From: Entamoeba invadens IP1
Taxonomy: Eukaryota > Evosea > Mastigamoebida > Endamoebidae
DNA: 64,000 bases
NCBI RefSeq assembly: GCF_000330505.1
Contig: NW_004443506.1
Coordinates: 132,206-196,205, forward strand
Direction: 5' to 3'
Positions 10,256 to 20,518 of this stretch are shown here, in pieces. The first letter of the stretch is position 1. The number at the start of each line of letters is the position of its first letter. Position numbers and translations under genes: made by a program. The notes beneath the pieces are model-generated. The model did not search any database and was not told where the DNA came from. It was given only the letters and a program-made list of their open reading frames with translations.

Positions 10256-10335
10256 TTTAGACTTACAAAAAAAAATAAATTATCACTTTAAAATAATAGC
10301 TAAAAAATAACTTTAAAATAATTAAACCTAAACAA

Positions 10336-10411
10336 CGGAGCGAAGCGACGAAATTGTGAGGATTGAGTGTTCCCGAAGGGTGCACGAAATCAGCACAATT
10401 TATATACTACT
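10336..10411 (-). repeat. Right terminus of the virus-like island
   Basis: Read on the minus strand from 10411, the sequence AGTAGTATATAAATTGTGC continues into GATTTC. It matches the outer end of the 890-2200 element (AGTAGTATATATATTATGC, then GATTCC) at about 22 of 27 positions. GC-rich mini-palindromes (CGGAGCGAAGCGACG at 10336-10350 and CCCGAAGGG at 10372-10380) lie just inside. I read this as the surviving end of a larger element related to 890-2200. The matching left end is not visible and may have been lost at the 5690-7783 insertion. Confidence 0.5.
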
Positions 10412-11058
10412 CAATTGATTTTGAATATTCCAGACCAGTATGTTTTAAGATGCGATTTGGTTTTTGTTATATTTTATAATTAATTTTATTATCGTAATTA
10501 GTTGTGGACATCTCGATAAATGTTTGATCTGACTTTTCCATTGAACCGTGACTTGATTTTGAAAGATTAAGCAAAAAAGTGAACCTTTGTTCATCCTTAC
10601 TTCAACAAAAGGTTCACTTTTTTACTATAATTTATAACATTTTACTATCAAATTTTACTAGATCCGTCTTTCCAGGAAAGTCGGAGTAATTAAAGAAATA
10701 AAAATCTCATTTACTTGAAAATAACTAAGATTACACAAAATCCATTATTTTTGGTTTTTAGAGTTTTCAGAGGGTTAACAAGCAACAATTTGAACCTCTA
10801 AATCCTTACTGTTTTCAGACGATACTTTTAAAAAATTACTCTTTGAGAAAACTGTTTGCCCATAGAGTGGTTTTAAAAAAATCCAAAAAGGAAAAGTAAT
10901 TAGATCTCAAAAATACACAAAAATATATGTAGCAATTGATGACCTATAATTAATTATAATTATTATCGTTGAACTACCTACATCCAAGCAATTCACTGTT
11001 TTTAATTGACTTTTTCAACTCTTTTTAATAACAAATAAGTAACAACTAAATAATATCA
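10412..11058. other. Spacer with one strong hairpin
   Basis: No gene seen. An inverted repeat AAAAAAGTGAACCTTTGTT (10573-10591) pairs with 10604-10623 with one bulged base and a 12-base loop, ending in a T run. It could be a fold-back element or a transcript end. Confidence 0.5.
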
Positions 11059-11806
11059 TCAACCTCGATGAACTATTGTATTAGATGGAAAACAATATTC
11101 ACCAATTGATGTCACACTTAATGGTATTGTAATACTGCTTAAACTGTCACATCCATAGAAACAACCATTACCAAGTTTCATCACATTCAATGGTATAGTA
11201 AGACTGCTCAGACTACTGCATCCACTGAAACAATTATCACCAATTGATGTCACACTCAATGGTATTGTAATACTTCTTAAACTTCTACATCCACAGAAAC
11301 ACTGATCGCCGATTGACGCCACACGAGATGGTATTGTAACACTGTAAAGACTTTCACAATCACAAAAACATTGATAACCAATTGATGTCACACTTGATGG
11401 TATGTTATTACTAAATTTTTTTTCTATCGTTTTTTGTATAAGTAACATTTTTAAACTCGATGTTTCGACGTTTGTTTTTGTTTAAAGTTTCAAATTCAAC
11501 ACTGAACCAAACAATGATTCGATAGAACACCTTATTAAAAACATTATATTTGTTGATATCTATATGTTTTCTTTGGTTGAACAAAAATCCATTTCCAAAA
11601 TTCTCATCTTCTTTACTCCACAAATGAAGTGTCTCGATGTTTGGAAAGTATTTAATTGTCTTGAAATTCAAAGGAATTGGGTTAAAGTGAAACTTTTCCA
11701 TATTACCACCAAACTTCTTACTTACTAACTCCAACTTAATAAGGTGTTTGATAGTAACGAAGTACTTTGATACTATCATGATGTGATAACCAGAAAGATG
11801 AGACAT
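11059..11806 (-). pseudogene. BspA-like leucine-rich repeat protein, split by a one-base frameshift
   Basis: The minus-strand frame from ATG 11806 encodes the Entamoeba N-terminal domain of this surface-protein family (MSHLSGYHIMIVSKYF... FPNIETLHLWSKEDENF). It stops at 11411-11413 just after a run of eight A. The downstream frame (11448-11059) carries four or five BspA-type repeats of about 23 residues with IPxSVTSIGxxCFxGCxSL, ending in SNTIVHRG. With seven A instead of eight the two frames would be continuous through KKFSNNIPSSVTSIG. The family is large in Entamoeba, and some members are surface-exposed. The protein would be about 245 residues, short for the family. It is a pseudogene unless the base is a sequencing error or slippage compensates. 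Confidence 0.85.
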
Positions 11807-13283
11807 TTTAATTTTCTAAGTTGTTATTTGTTTACATAATTCCAAATTCGTTTTTAAACAAGTTTTAATGAAATTAAACATAAAAAATCATTCAAGATTA
11901 CAAGCTTTAACATGTTGGAACTTTGTTATTTCTTTATTATACAAAAACTATAAAATAGTTGATTTATTGTTTTTTGCCACATGTAAAATAAATAAAAAAT
12001 TGGAAAATTTTGTTTGAACTCCTTTGAAGATTTTTTTTTGTTAATTTAGGAAAATTAATCTTCAAATGATAACAAAAATCACTAAAATATCCAAATTATT
12101 GTTATTTTAAACCTATCTTCAAGTGTTTCATAACATATCAATTTTCTAAGACAAACATTTGCAATAAACGTTTTGTGGCCACTCAAAATGACATATCATC
12201 ACAGAAATTCAAAGATTATTGTTAACAAATAGACTTAGACACTCTTACAATTAGAAATAATGGTACATCTATATTTTTTAAGAAAACCAACTTAACCAAC
12301 TCGTCACTAAAATTGAATTTCTTCATCATAATATTCAAAGTTAAAAAAATTACCCAATTAGATACCAATATGAAAAAAACACGAAATGTTTTACATTTTA
12401 ATTATTGTTAAATTGATTAGAGGGATCTTCTACATCAAAGACTCGATCAGTGAATTTAGTTTTGAATTTTGGAAAATAATTTAGTAAAATGTTATTCGAA
12501 AAATATTTTTGTTTTAATAGTTTAGCAAAAAAAGAATGTTGTGTTGTATTTAAAAATGTGTTTGAAAAAAAAATACTTATATAATAAACTTGAACATAAG
12601 TCACTTCAATTACACAATTCATCACAAACTACTTAACACTTGTCAACAAAGCACACACATTCGTATTTAAAGTATCATTTAAAATTGTTGTAACAAAGTA
12701 TGATCCAAATTACGACATTCTTAAACTGGACCCATTATAGATGAAACTGAAGAATGCCACCATTCAACTTAATTCCCATCAACAAAAACACAATCCAATA
12801 ATATCAGAGCAAATGGTCATAAATACCGTACCTAACACTCACATATATTTTTGATTCAATGTAGTTCCAGTAATTTGTTATTGTAATCAACAAACTGTTT
12901 ACTCGTCTTCGAGTAGAACAGACACACAAGTCTGTCCCACTCCAAGGACAGACTTAATCAACTTGAGGCAATCAGCTTATACGTGAAATTGGTTCATTTG
13001 TAAAAAGGTCGATTTTATGCAATTTCGAGTAAAACTAGCAAACTTCAACACTCAAATTCAATTGAATAAAAACAAAATTTTTCAAATCACTTTACCACAC
13101 TTTTCGTTCTTGTTCAATGCTCTTTCACCTATGCGTTAATACATTATACAGTTATTATTAATAACTAATATAATACTATAATAAAAATATAACTATAACT
13201 ATATATAATAATATAAATACTTATATAATACTATATAGAGAAAACATCAAATATTGAATTACAAAGTGTGAGTGTTTCATACA
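11807..13283. other. Spacer, possible small relic ORF
   Basis: An unrecognised minus-strand frame (12398-12625, 75 aa) has no supporting features and is probably chance or a relic. A perfect 10-base inverted repeat, AAGTCTGTCC/GGACAGACTT, lies at about 12929-12956. AT-dinucleotide runs fill 13135-13245. Confidence 0.4.
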
Positions 13284-13832
13284 CTACTTTTTGCCACAAA
13301 CATTATTGACCTCCTTAACAAAGTCGTCGACCTTTTCTTTGCATAATCCATTGGCATAGTCGGTTTCATGGCAAGCTAAATAGTTCTCGTGGACTACCGC
13401 CTTCCCCTTAAAGATTTTTTGGAAGTTTTCAAACGTCTTCTTGTCACCGATGTTCTTCCTGAACTTATAGCTCAGTGCAAGAAAGACATGTTGTTCCTCT
13501 TTGCTCTTGATGATTGTTTTAATGATTTCCTTACACGCCGTTTTGAGTGGGGCGCACAAGTCCCAGCTCCAAACGGGACCCACGAAGATGAAAGCCTTAT
13601 ACCTATCCATATCACTCAGACCGTCTTTAATGAGGTGTTGTGAATTGTCTGAATTGAAGAACGACTCTCCGAAGGACGAGATGTATCCTTTCAACCCACT
13701 TCGGTCTTTATTCTCATGAACTCTTAGGACAAAGGAGGGGATACTGTTCGCTAGATCGTTCGCCATTCTTTCGCAGTGACCCGTCAATGAGAAGTAAATG
13801 ATAGCAACTTGCTTTTTTTCGTTGTCACTCAT
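13284..13832 (-). CDS. Flavodoxin-like protein, 182 aa
   Basis: Predicted to bind FMN and carry electrons in the cytosol. The N-terminus has beta-strand 1 plus the phosphate-binding loop (VAIIYFSLTGHCERMANDLA, residues about 8-27). A central FIFVGPVWSWDLCAPL (residues about 82-97) matches the second FMN-contact loop with its aromatic residues. The length fits the single-domain flavodoxin_4 type found in anaerobes. It starts at ATG 13832, 30 bases after a perfect Entamoeba core promoter box. No fused domains and no signal peptide. Anaerobic protists use such proteins in redox metabolism; the specific partner is unknown. Confidence 0.85.
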   Translation of the reverse strand: MSDNEKKQVAIIYFSLTGHCERMANDLANSIPSFVLRVHENKDRSGLKGYISSFGESFFNSDNSQHLIKDGLSDMDRYKAFIFVGPVWSWDLCAPLKTACKEIIKTIIKSKEEQHVFLALSYKFRKNIGDKKTFENFQKIFKGKAVVHENYLACHETDYANGLCKEKVDDFVKEVNNVCGKK

Positions 13833-13860
13833 GTCTGTTTGAGTTCAGTCGATGCTCAAT

Positions 13861-13870
13861 CTTTAAATAC
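13861..13870 (-). promoter_or_regulatory. Core promoter box GTATTTAAAG of the flavodoxin gene
   Basis: An exact match to the Entamoeba TATA-like consensus GTATTTAAA(G/C), about 30 bases before the ATG at 13832. Confidence 0.8.
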
Positions 13871-15615
13871 CTTCTTCGGTCAAATTAGAGGCAGTTTGTG
13901 GTGATGCAGAATCTTGAGTTTGACTTTTTGCTGGTATTTTGATTGCTTTTCACACTGGTTTTTGGAAGAGTTGAATTGATAATCTTCTGAGTTTCCCGAT
14001 ATGTTTTGGCAATTAACTACAAAACAAAATATTGGCGTTTTTTAATTAGTTTTTTGCCGCAATTTGAAAGCTGAAACAACAAAAAAGAACGGACACGGGT
14101 GTGGAAAATTCGGCCGGCAAATAAGTTGCGTTGTCTGGGATGTCTTGCGTTCTTTTTAGGGTTTCCAATTTGTTGGCTTTCTCTGAAAAGTGTAGGGTAT
14201 CAACAAGCAAGTGTTGTCCTTTTATTCAGTATTATTACATTTTATTGTCAATAAAAATAAAGTTAATTAAATTATCCATATTTATTGGTATTTTCAAACA
14301 AAATAATAATAAAATTCTCTTTTTAGAATAAAACTGATAATGATTTTCAAATAATATTAATAAAGGCAAATATCATATTAATGTTAATAGTTGATTATGA
14401 TTTTGGATAAAAAAGATATTTTGGGCGTGGATTTTCGTCTCATTTAGTCATTGATTGCAATTATTTCAAAGATGGTTCTAGAAAATTGAAAAGGCTCAAA
14501 ATTTAGGGATTCAAAAAAAGTTCATAAAAATATCACAGAATGTGATTAACCAAAAAACTAAACCGCCATTTATTGTTGAGAACTTCCCGTTTTTTAGGCT
14601 AATATCATTTAAAAGTGTCCAAATCAAAGGATGAACTAAACTCTTAAAATGGTGTCATTTAAAACAATCAAAAAGATTGTTCATTTTTACCATTAATTAT
14701 AGTTTTGTTTATTATTAATATACTATATGTAATAAGACAATACAAAAAAGCTGGTTTGGCCTAAAAATTGTTCGTAAAATATGTCAAATATAGTCGATTA
14801 TTTCTTTCTTTTAAAAACAATAATAACAAAATGTATAAATAACTATACTATAGAATGTGTCGATTTTTTTCAAAATAGTTAGAATCTTTTATAAATACAA
14901 CTACTATATAAGTAGTTAACCCGATTTGTCAAGACAAATCGTCGCAATAATTTAAATAAAATAAAATTGAGATCTAAATTGAATGATATTTATAGTAAAA
15001 ACAACGAAAAATATTTTTTTGTTGTTTTTTCATATTACCAACAGAAGAAAAACGACAAAAGAAAAAAAAATACCATTGTTTAATTATTAATAAACTATTT
15101 AAAAATTAATAAAACGAAAAATGCAATTTTATTATCATTTTTTAAATATTGTGTGCAATAAATTCTCTTTGTTTTTTTTATCATTTTCAAATTATGATAT
15201 TTCAAATTTTATAATAACCAACTTGCAAACTAAAAAAATGGTTTCAGAAAACTATGTAATAATGTTTTAATTCAATTACTATACTGTAATTGAATTAAAA
15301 AAAACAATTACTGTACTTTGTCCATATCAGCAGTTTTCTTACAAGTATATTGTTTTGATTTGTTTTGTTTTGTTATTTTACACAATTCAAAGAAAACCCA
15401 AATTATTATAATAAAAGAACTATATGTATTTAACATTAATTTAATATTTATTTTTGTTATTTCGAATAACAAATCCCCCTTTTTGAATAACAAAATGTCG
15501 CACATTAAGCTATGATTGTCTTTATTTTAAAAGACAATCGCAAAACGCTTTACTTGCATTAAGTTTTAAACTAAAACTCAATTAATGTGAATATCTAAAC
15601 CAAAACATAAGACAA
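13871..15615. other. Long spacer with a GC-richer patch
   Basis: No gene recognised. Around 14080-14220 the base composition is less AT-rich, and AAAAAAGAACG (about 14082) pairs with CGTTCTTTTT (about 14149), so a structured RNA is possible but unsupported. The rest is A/T runs. Confidence 0.4.
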
Positions 15616-16515
15616 TTATTTTTTGCTCTTCTTTTTCCCAAGCAATTTCTTAAAGAATCCTTTTTTGGACTCTTTCGTTTCGTTGGTTTCTGTGACCTCT
15701 GCGTCCATGAGTCCAACAGAGACTCTTGCTATTGTTTCGAACACTTCTTTAAGGCCAACCTGGGTCTGAATTCAATAACATTATAAACAAAATGTTATAT
15801 ATAACAATATTAAAATGTTATATATAACATTATGAATAACAAAAACAAACTTGGGTGAGGGCCGAGCACTCTTTCCACGCTTTTGCATTCACTTCTTTGG
15901 CAAGTACCTCGACGGACTCTTTTTTGACAAGCTCTCTGCCTTGTTTTTTCAGGATGGCGATACTATTTTGACTGAGTCTAATATCACTCTTGAGACCGAC
16001 TAAGACGATGTTAGGCTTTTCGACGCCACAGTTGTCAACGACCTCAGGCACCCACTTTGTCTTAATTCTTGCGAAAGAGTCCGAGTCGTCGACGGAAAAG
16101 CATATCATGAAACAGTCGGTGCTAACATAAGAGAGGGGGCGAGTCTGGTCCAAGTCGTCATTTCCGGATGTGTCCCAAAGATTTATTTGGAACGTTTTCC
16201 CATCGACTGCAATTGGGGCTGTGTAATTATCGAAAACTGTCGGGACGTAAGTGTCGGGAAAACTGTTTGTTGTGTACGTGACTAAGAGACAAGTCTTTCC
16301 TATGGTGTTATTCTTTTTCTATATCGAATAGTTTAAATATAGCAATTGTTTTTCAAAGAGTTCTATTCATGTCTGTCATTCTAAGTTACGGTATTTCATG
16401 TTTATAAATCATATATATCCACAACAAAATTATATCTGTTGCTACGGATTGTAAACAACAAACCCACGTTGGTGTCTCCTATAACAACGATCTTTATTTC
16501 CGAATTATCTGCCAT
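15616..16515 (-). CDS. Atypical Rho-family small GTPase, 3 exons, 214 aa
   Basis: Exons on the minus strand are 16464-16515, 15851-16299 and 15616-15759. Both introns start GTTTGT and end in AG (ATAG and CCAG), and the joined CDS is 645 bases. The domain is a complete Rho G domain: P-loop GDTNVGKT (residues 13-20, split by intron 1), effector YVPTVFDNY, switch II LWDTSGNDDLDQTRPLSY, GLKSD in the G4 position and ECSALTQ in G5. Two residues central to GTP hydrolysis differ: the Rac Gly12 position is Thr15 and the Gln61 position is Asn. The C-terminus is polybasic (KKLLGKKKSKK) and lacks a CAAX box, so it is probably not prenylated. It is likely a cytoskeletal regulator with reduced GTPase activity (inference). 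Confidence 0.9.
15760..15850 (-). other. Intron 2 of the Rho gene, with two palindromes
   Basis: A 91-base intron, GTTTGT...CCAG. It contains TGTTATATATAACA twice (about 15793 and 15816), each a perfect palindrome. Confidence 0.75.
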
Positions 16516-17237
16516 AAAGAACGCTATTGGAATTTGTAGTTCAATTTATTTCAGTTAAGAAAATCTCGACTGGAGTTATTTGTTGATTGTTATTGGTCTT
16601 TTTACTCTCCTTTTTTTCTTCATTTTTCTGGGTTTCTTTGAAAACAATGTCGAACAAACTTCTGAAGTCGATTCAGAAATATAGTTTAAGTATAATACAG
16701 TTTAATTTAAGTACCATTCATGCATTGGGTTTGTTGTATAATTTATAATAAATTCTATTATAGTTTGTTGTATAGTATTGAACTCAATTGTTCATTTTAT
16801 TATAATATATATTTTTATTAAAAATGTGTATTTTTAGATGTAAAAAAACGGGATATGAATTTTACTATTAAATGTGTATTATAATTATATTAAATACATA
16901 TTAAAAAAAACTATTAAAAAAAGCCAGGGTTTTTTTAATTGGTTTTTGTTTTTTTGGGGGTTGAATTAAAAAAAAAAATAAACTATATATATATAATATA
17001 AAAACTATTTAATGTTGGTTTTATAGTACATCGAAACTTCATTAAAAAAAGCGAATACTTGTTTTGAAAAGAACTGAATGTTGTCTACACTTTTGAAAGA
17101 ATTATTAAGACTTTTTTGGCAACAGTCAGTTGAATTTTTGATAATAAAACGGCAAACGAAAGCGCTCAGATTGTAACAAACACGTCGTACAAAAAAAAGA
17201 ACTGTTTTTCTTTTCAACACAAAAGAACTTCTAAAGT
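16516..17237. other. Divergent promoter spacer
   Basis: Separates the minus-strand Rho gene from the plus-strand hydrolase. A GAAC motif lies about 28 bases before the Rho ATG (TTGAACTAC on the minus strand), and AAAAGAACTTC lies just before the hydrolase ATG at 17238. The remainder is A/T-rich with T and A homopolymers at 16910-16980. Confidence 0.5.
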
Positions 17238-18125
17238 ATGTGCGAGTTGACACAATTTGCATTGAATCCAACTAACATCTGTGGGCAGACATGTTTAGTG
17301 TCTCCAGACTATTTGACGTCCACGCATTGTGTTTTAATTTTTACTGGGAATCCCTCGTTGCTTGGACTTTATTGTGGATTCTGTGAGGGCATTCAGAAAA
17401 GAATTCAAGGGGTGTCATTTATAGTCGTTTCGCTCCATTGCACACCAATAGCTGATATTATTCCAACTTGGAGAACTTCATTGTACGAAGGAGTTAAAGT
17501 GAAATTGAATTTGGTCGACTACTTAGAACATCACATGCCAAAAGACGTCAAATACACACTTATAACACACTCATTGGGCGCTTTTATGGCACTCCACGTC
17601 TTACCACAAAGACCACTCTTCACACAAAAAATAGCTAAAATTATCCACTTGTTCCCCGCAATTCGAGACTTGAAAAAATCGATTGACTTGCCGGTTAGAA
17701 TGCTCGCACACATCCCACTGACATACCCACTCATCTCTTTAGTCACCTACATCCTTAAACTGTTGCCACTGTTTCTTTTCACTCTATTTATTCAAACAGT
17801 CTCGACAACACCAAAGTTTTTATCGCAAAAATTGCAATCGGAACTTAACCCACATCATCTGGCTCAAGTCGCCTATTTCACACTGGACGAAGAAAAAATC
17901 ATCACCAAACACGACGAACTTACCATCAAATGTTTGAAGTCTACTGCGGACAAAACAACTGTTGTCTTCGGGTTGCATGACAAGTATACACCGTTGTATG
18001 TGAGAAACGAGTTTAAAGAAAATTACAAAGATATTAAAGTCATCGAAACAGAGACCAAACACGCTTTTGTGCTTGGCAAGACACAAGAAATGCTCGATTT
18101 TTTTGATAAACACAACATTATTTAA
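17238..18125 (+). CDS. Lipid droplet-associated hydrolase (LDAH/UPF0554), 295 aa
   Basis: An alpha/beta-hydrolase of the LDAH (DUF2305) family, which associates with lipid droplets and acts on lipid esters. The N-terminal beta-strand and oxyanion region HCVLIFTGNPSLLGLYCGF (residues 31-49) matches the family GNPG motif. The nucleophile elbow is THSLGA with Ser112. The likely acid is Asp248 in FGLHDKYTP, and the base is His275 in TKHAF. A hydrophobic stretch at residues 156-187 probably mediates membrane or droplet attachment, as in the family. Length is typical and the gene is intronless, starting at the ATG 17238 after a GAAC-containing leader. The exact substrate is unknown. Confidence 0.85.
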   Translation: MCELTQFALNPTNICGQTCLVSPDYLTSTHCVLIFTGNPSLLGLYCGFCEGIQKRIQGVSFIVVSLHCTPIADIIPTWRTSLYEGVKVKLNLVDYLEHHMPKDVKYTLITHSLGAFMALHVLPQRPLFTQKIAKIIHLFPAIRDLKKSIDLPVRMLAHIPLTYPLISLVTYILKLLPLFLFTLFIQTVSTTPKFLSQKLQSELNPHHLAQVAYFTLDEEKIITKHDELTIKCLKSTADKTTVVFGLHDKYTPLYVRNEFKENYKDIKVIETETKHAFVLGKTQEMLDFFDKHNII

Positions 18126-19197
18126 TATTTTTTATTTGTTATACAAATAGTTAAATTTACAACAATAAAACCATCACATTTTTATCGCAATAGTTTCGGA
18201 AATTACAGTATGACAAGTTTGACTTAAACGACAAGTTTGGGTTAAATGGTAAAAATTATAGTTAAATTATAATATTTTTTGAACTATAACCTGAACTAAT
18301 TAATTGCTTTTTTATAATCAAGTTGATATAAATAATTAAATAATTAAAAGCAAGTCAAAAACCCAAACGATTATATAAAGAATAAGAAAGCTATAAACCA
18401 GTAAAGATTACTATAAACTATCACACAATCATCATTATCAACATTTTAATATATTAGCAAACAACGTAAAGTACAATTAAAATTTATTTGATTGTATAAC
18501 CATAACATTTCAAATTCAAGTCAATTATAAATACAGTCTGATTTCCCAGAATGTGTATTCAACGTTCTTGTTGTTCTCTATTAAACGAACACTAATTAAG
18601 AACAAACCGAAAAACATAGGCCCACTCTTTATTAAGTGGGTATAAGTTTCACTTGCCATAATCAAGCGGAGGTTCTTAAAATCCCACTCTTGGGAGGTTT
18701 GGCAATATTTCCTTGCGTTGAATTCGTTTTTATTGATATTATTTGGTTTATAGTTAAAAACAGTATTTACCCATCACGATAGGAAATACTGCTAATTTAT
18801 TGTATTTACAATAAAAATAAAGTAACACAAACGTTTCCGAATGAGGCGGTGTATGTTTTGACATGTTTAAATACAACGAGACAAACACATTGGGACATAC
18901 AAAACAATACTTAAAACGTGTTTTGGTTTTATTTATAAGATTCAACTGTAACATAAAACAATAGAATTAATAATAATTTAAATATTATTCTATTTAACCA
19001 TTTAATTCTTTTCTAGTTTAACCCACTGTTTACTATTGTTAATAGTTTTTAAACCATTAATGTGAACCATTTAAGTCAAACTATTCCATTTAAGGCAAAT
19101 TGTCTAACTGTAAGGGTTTTGTTAGGGTTTATAAACTTATTCCAATAGTATTTTATATAAACAAAGTAAATAAAAACTGTTTATTAAATTTAATTTT
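18126..19197. other. Spacer with a possible structured RNA
   Basis: At 18596-18679 TTAAGAAC pairs with GTTCTTAA around an inner hairpin CCCACT (18621-18626)/AGTGGG (18635-18640). The local composition is GC-richer than its surroundings. No protein gene recognised. Confidence 0.4.
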
Positions 19198-19925
19198 ATG
19201 GTGTTTGAATACCTCGACATAATCAACAAGAAGAAAATTATACTCGCCTCAAGCTCGCCACGAAGGAAAATGATATTTGAGCAACTTGGTTTGAAGTTTG
19301 AAGTTGTCGTAAGTGGCTTTATAGAAAATTTAGACAAGTCACTTTTCAAGACAGAGGTTGATTACGTGACTGCAAATTCAAAAGGGAAATGCTTTGACGT
19401 TGTCAAGAAGATTCCTGATGCGGATCTTATAGTTGGGTGTGACACCGTTGTTCTTTTTGACAATAAAATAGTCGAGAAACCAAAGGATGAAGCTGATGCG
19501 TATCGCGTTTGTATTATTAATAGTATAATTTTAATATAATATATATAATATTTAATATATATAATTATTAATTACTTTATTAATGTATTGAATCAAAGAT
19601 ATTAAACATGTTGAGTGGAAAAGTCCACAAGGTTGTATCCGTTGTGACATTGGTATGTCCACAAATCAAAGTAGATGGAGAACCACTCACTGAAATATTC
19701 CACAATATTTCGAGTGTCGAGTTCGAACCATTGAGTCAAGCGTTCATTAAAACTTATATTGAAAAGGGACTTTGTTATGGGAAGGCAGGAGCTTATGGTA
19801 TTCAAGACATAGGAGGATGTTTTGTTAAAAGAATCGACGGGTGCTATGCAAATATCGTCGGGTTCCCTACACCAGCTTTCTGTGAACACCTCGATGACAT
19901 CGTCAAAAAGTATTGGATTTCTTAA
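19198..19925 (+). CDS. Maf-like nucleotide pyrophosphatase, 2 exons, 211 aa
   Basis: Exons are 19198-19506 and 19599-19925, joined across a 92-base intron beginning GTTTGT. The 3' site is an AAAG, chosen because it restores DAYRILNMLSGKVHKV, the conserved Maf motif. Maf/ASMTL-type proteins hydrolyse non-canonical or modified NTPs to NMP and PPi. Family hallmarks are IILASSSPRRKMI (residues about 14-26), ADLIVGCDTVV (about 78-88) and, near the end, GKAGAYGIQDIGG with the catalytic acidic residues. Length is standard. It is probably cytosolic, a house-cleaning enzyme for the nucleotide pool. Confidence 0.9.
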
Positions 19926-20518
19926 TTTAGAATTTACAAGAATTAATTATATTATTATTAATAAACTATTATTAATTGTTTGTTTTAATGCACTTTTATA
20001 GTTTATTTTATGGTTTTTGATTAACATGAATTAATTTGGTAAATAATTTTATTGTTATTGATTTCAAATCTATGTATTATATTATATAACATTTTTATAT
20101 TATTAAATAATACATTTTATTTTTTTAAATTTACTAATAAATTAATAAATAAACTAATAAACTGAATTAATTTAAAATTTAACTTAAAAAAAGTATAATT
20201 TATTTAATAAGTTTGTTCTATTTTATAGTTCAAAAAAAAGATATTTTTGGCTTATATATATTTTATTATTTTTTTAGTTTATTTTTGTTGATTATTATCT
20301 TTACAATTTCTTAAAACAATTTTCAGGAATAAAATGAGAAATAAATGAAGTAAAAAACTGGGTTTATTTTGATTCTTTTTTTTATATTATCAAAAAAAAG
20401 GTAGTACCCAAAATAACTTGATTGTAAAAATGTTTATTTTTTTTATTTTGTAATAAAAAGTTTTTAATATTTCAAACTAAACGAAAAAAAACAAAAGAAA
20501 ACAAAATAACTAAACTAC
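19926..20518. other. AT-rich spacer
   Basis: Nothing recognised beyond A/T runs. It supplies the promoter of the gene starting at 20519. Confidence 0.5.

Noticed and set aside
16150..16515. Reading the Rho gene as a short single-exon fragment beginning at 16153
   Set aside because: Two upstream/downstream exons with standard GTTTGT...AG introns restore the full G domain, so it is a complete three-exon gene.
17005..17271. 88-codon minus-strand frame upstream of the hydrolase
   Set aside because: It overlaps the hydrolase start and its promoter and has no credible start or family; likely chance.
18754..18954. 66-codon minus-strand frame
   Set aside because: AT-rich spacer, no homologous motif, composition typical of random frames.
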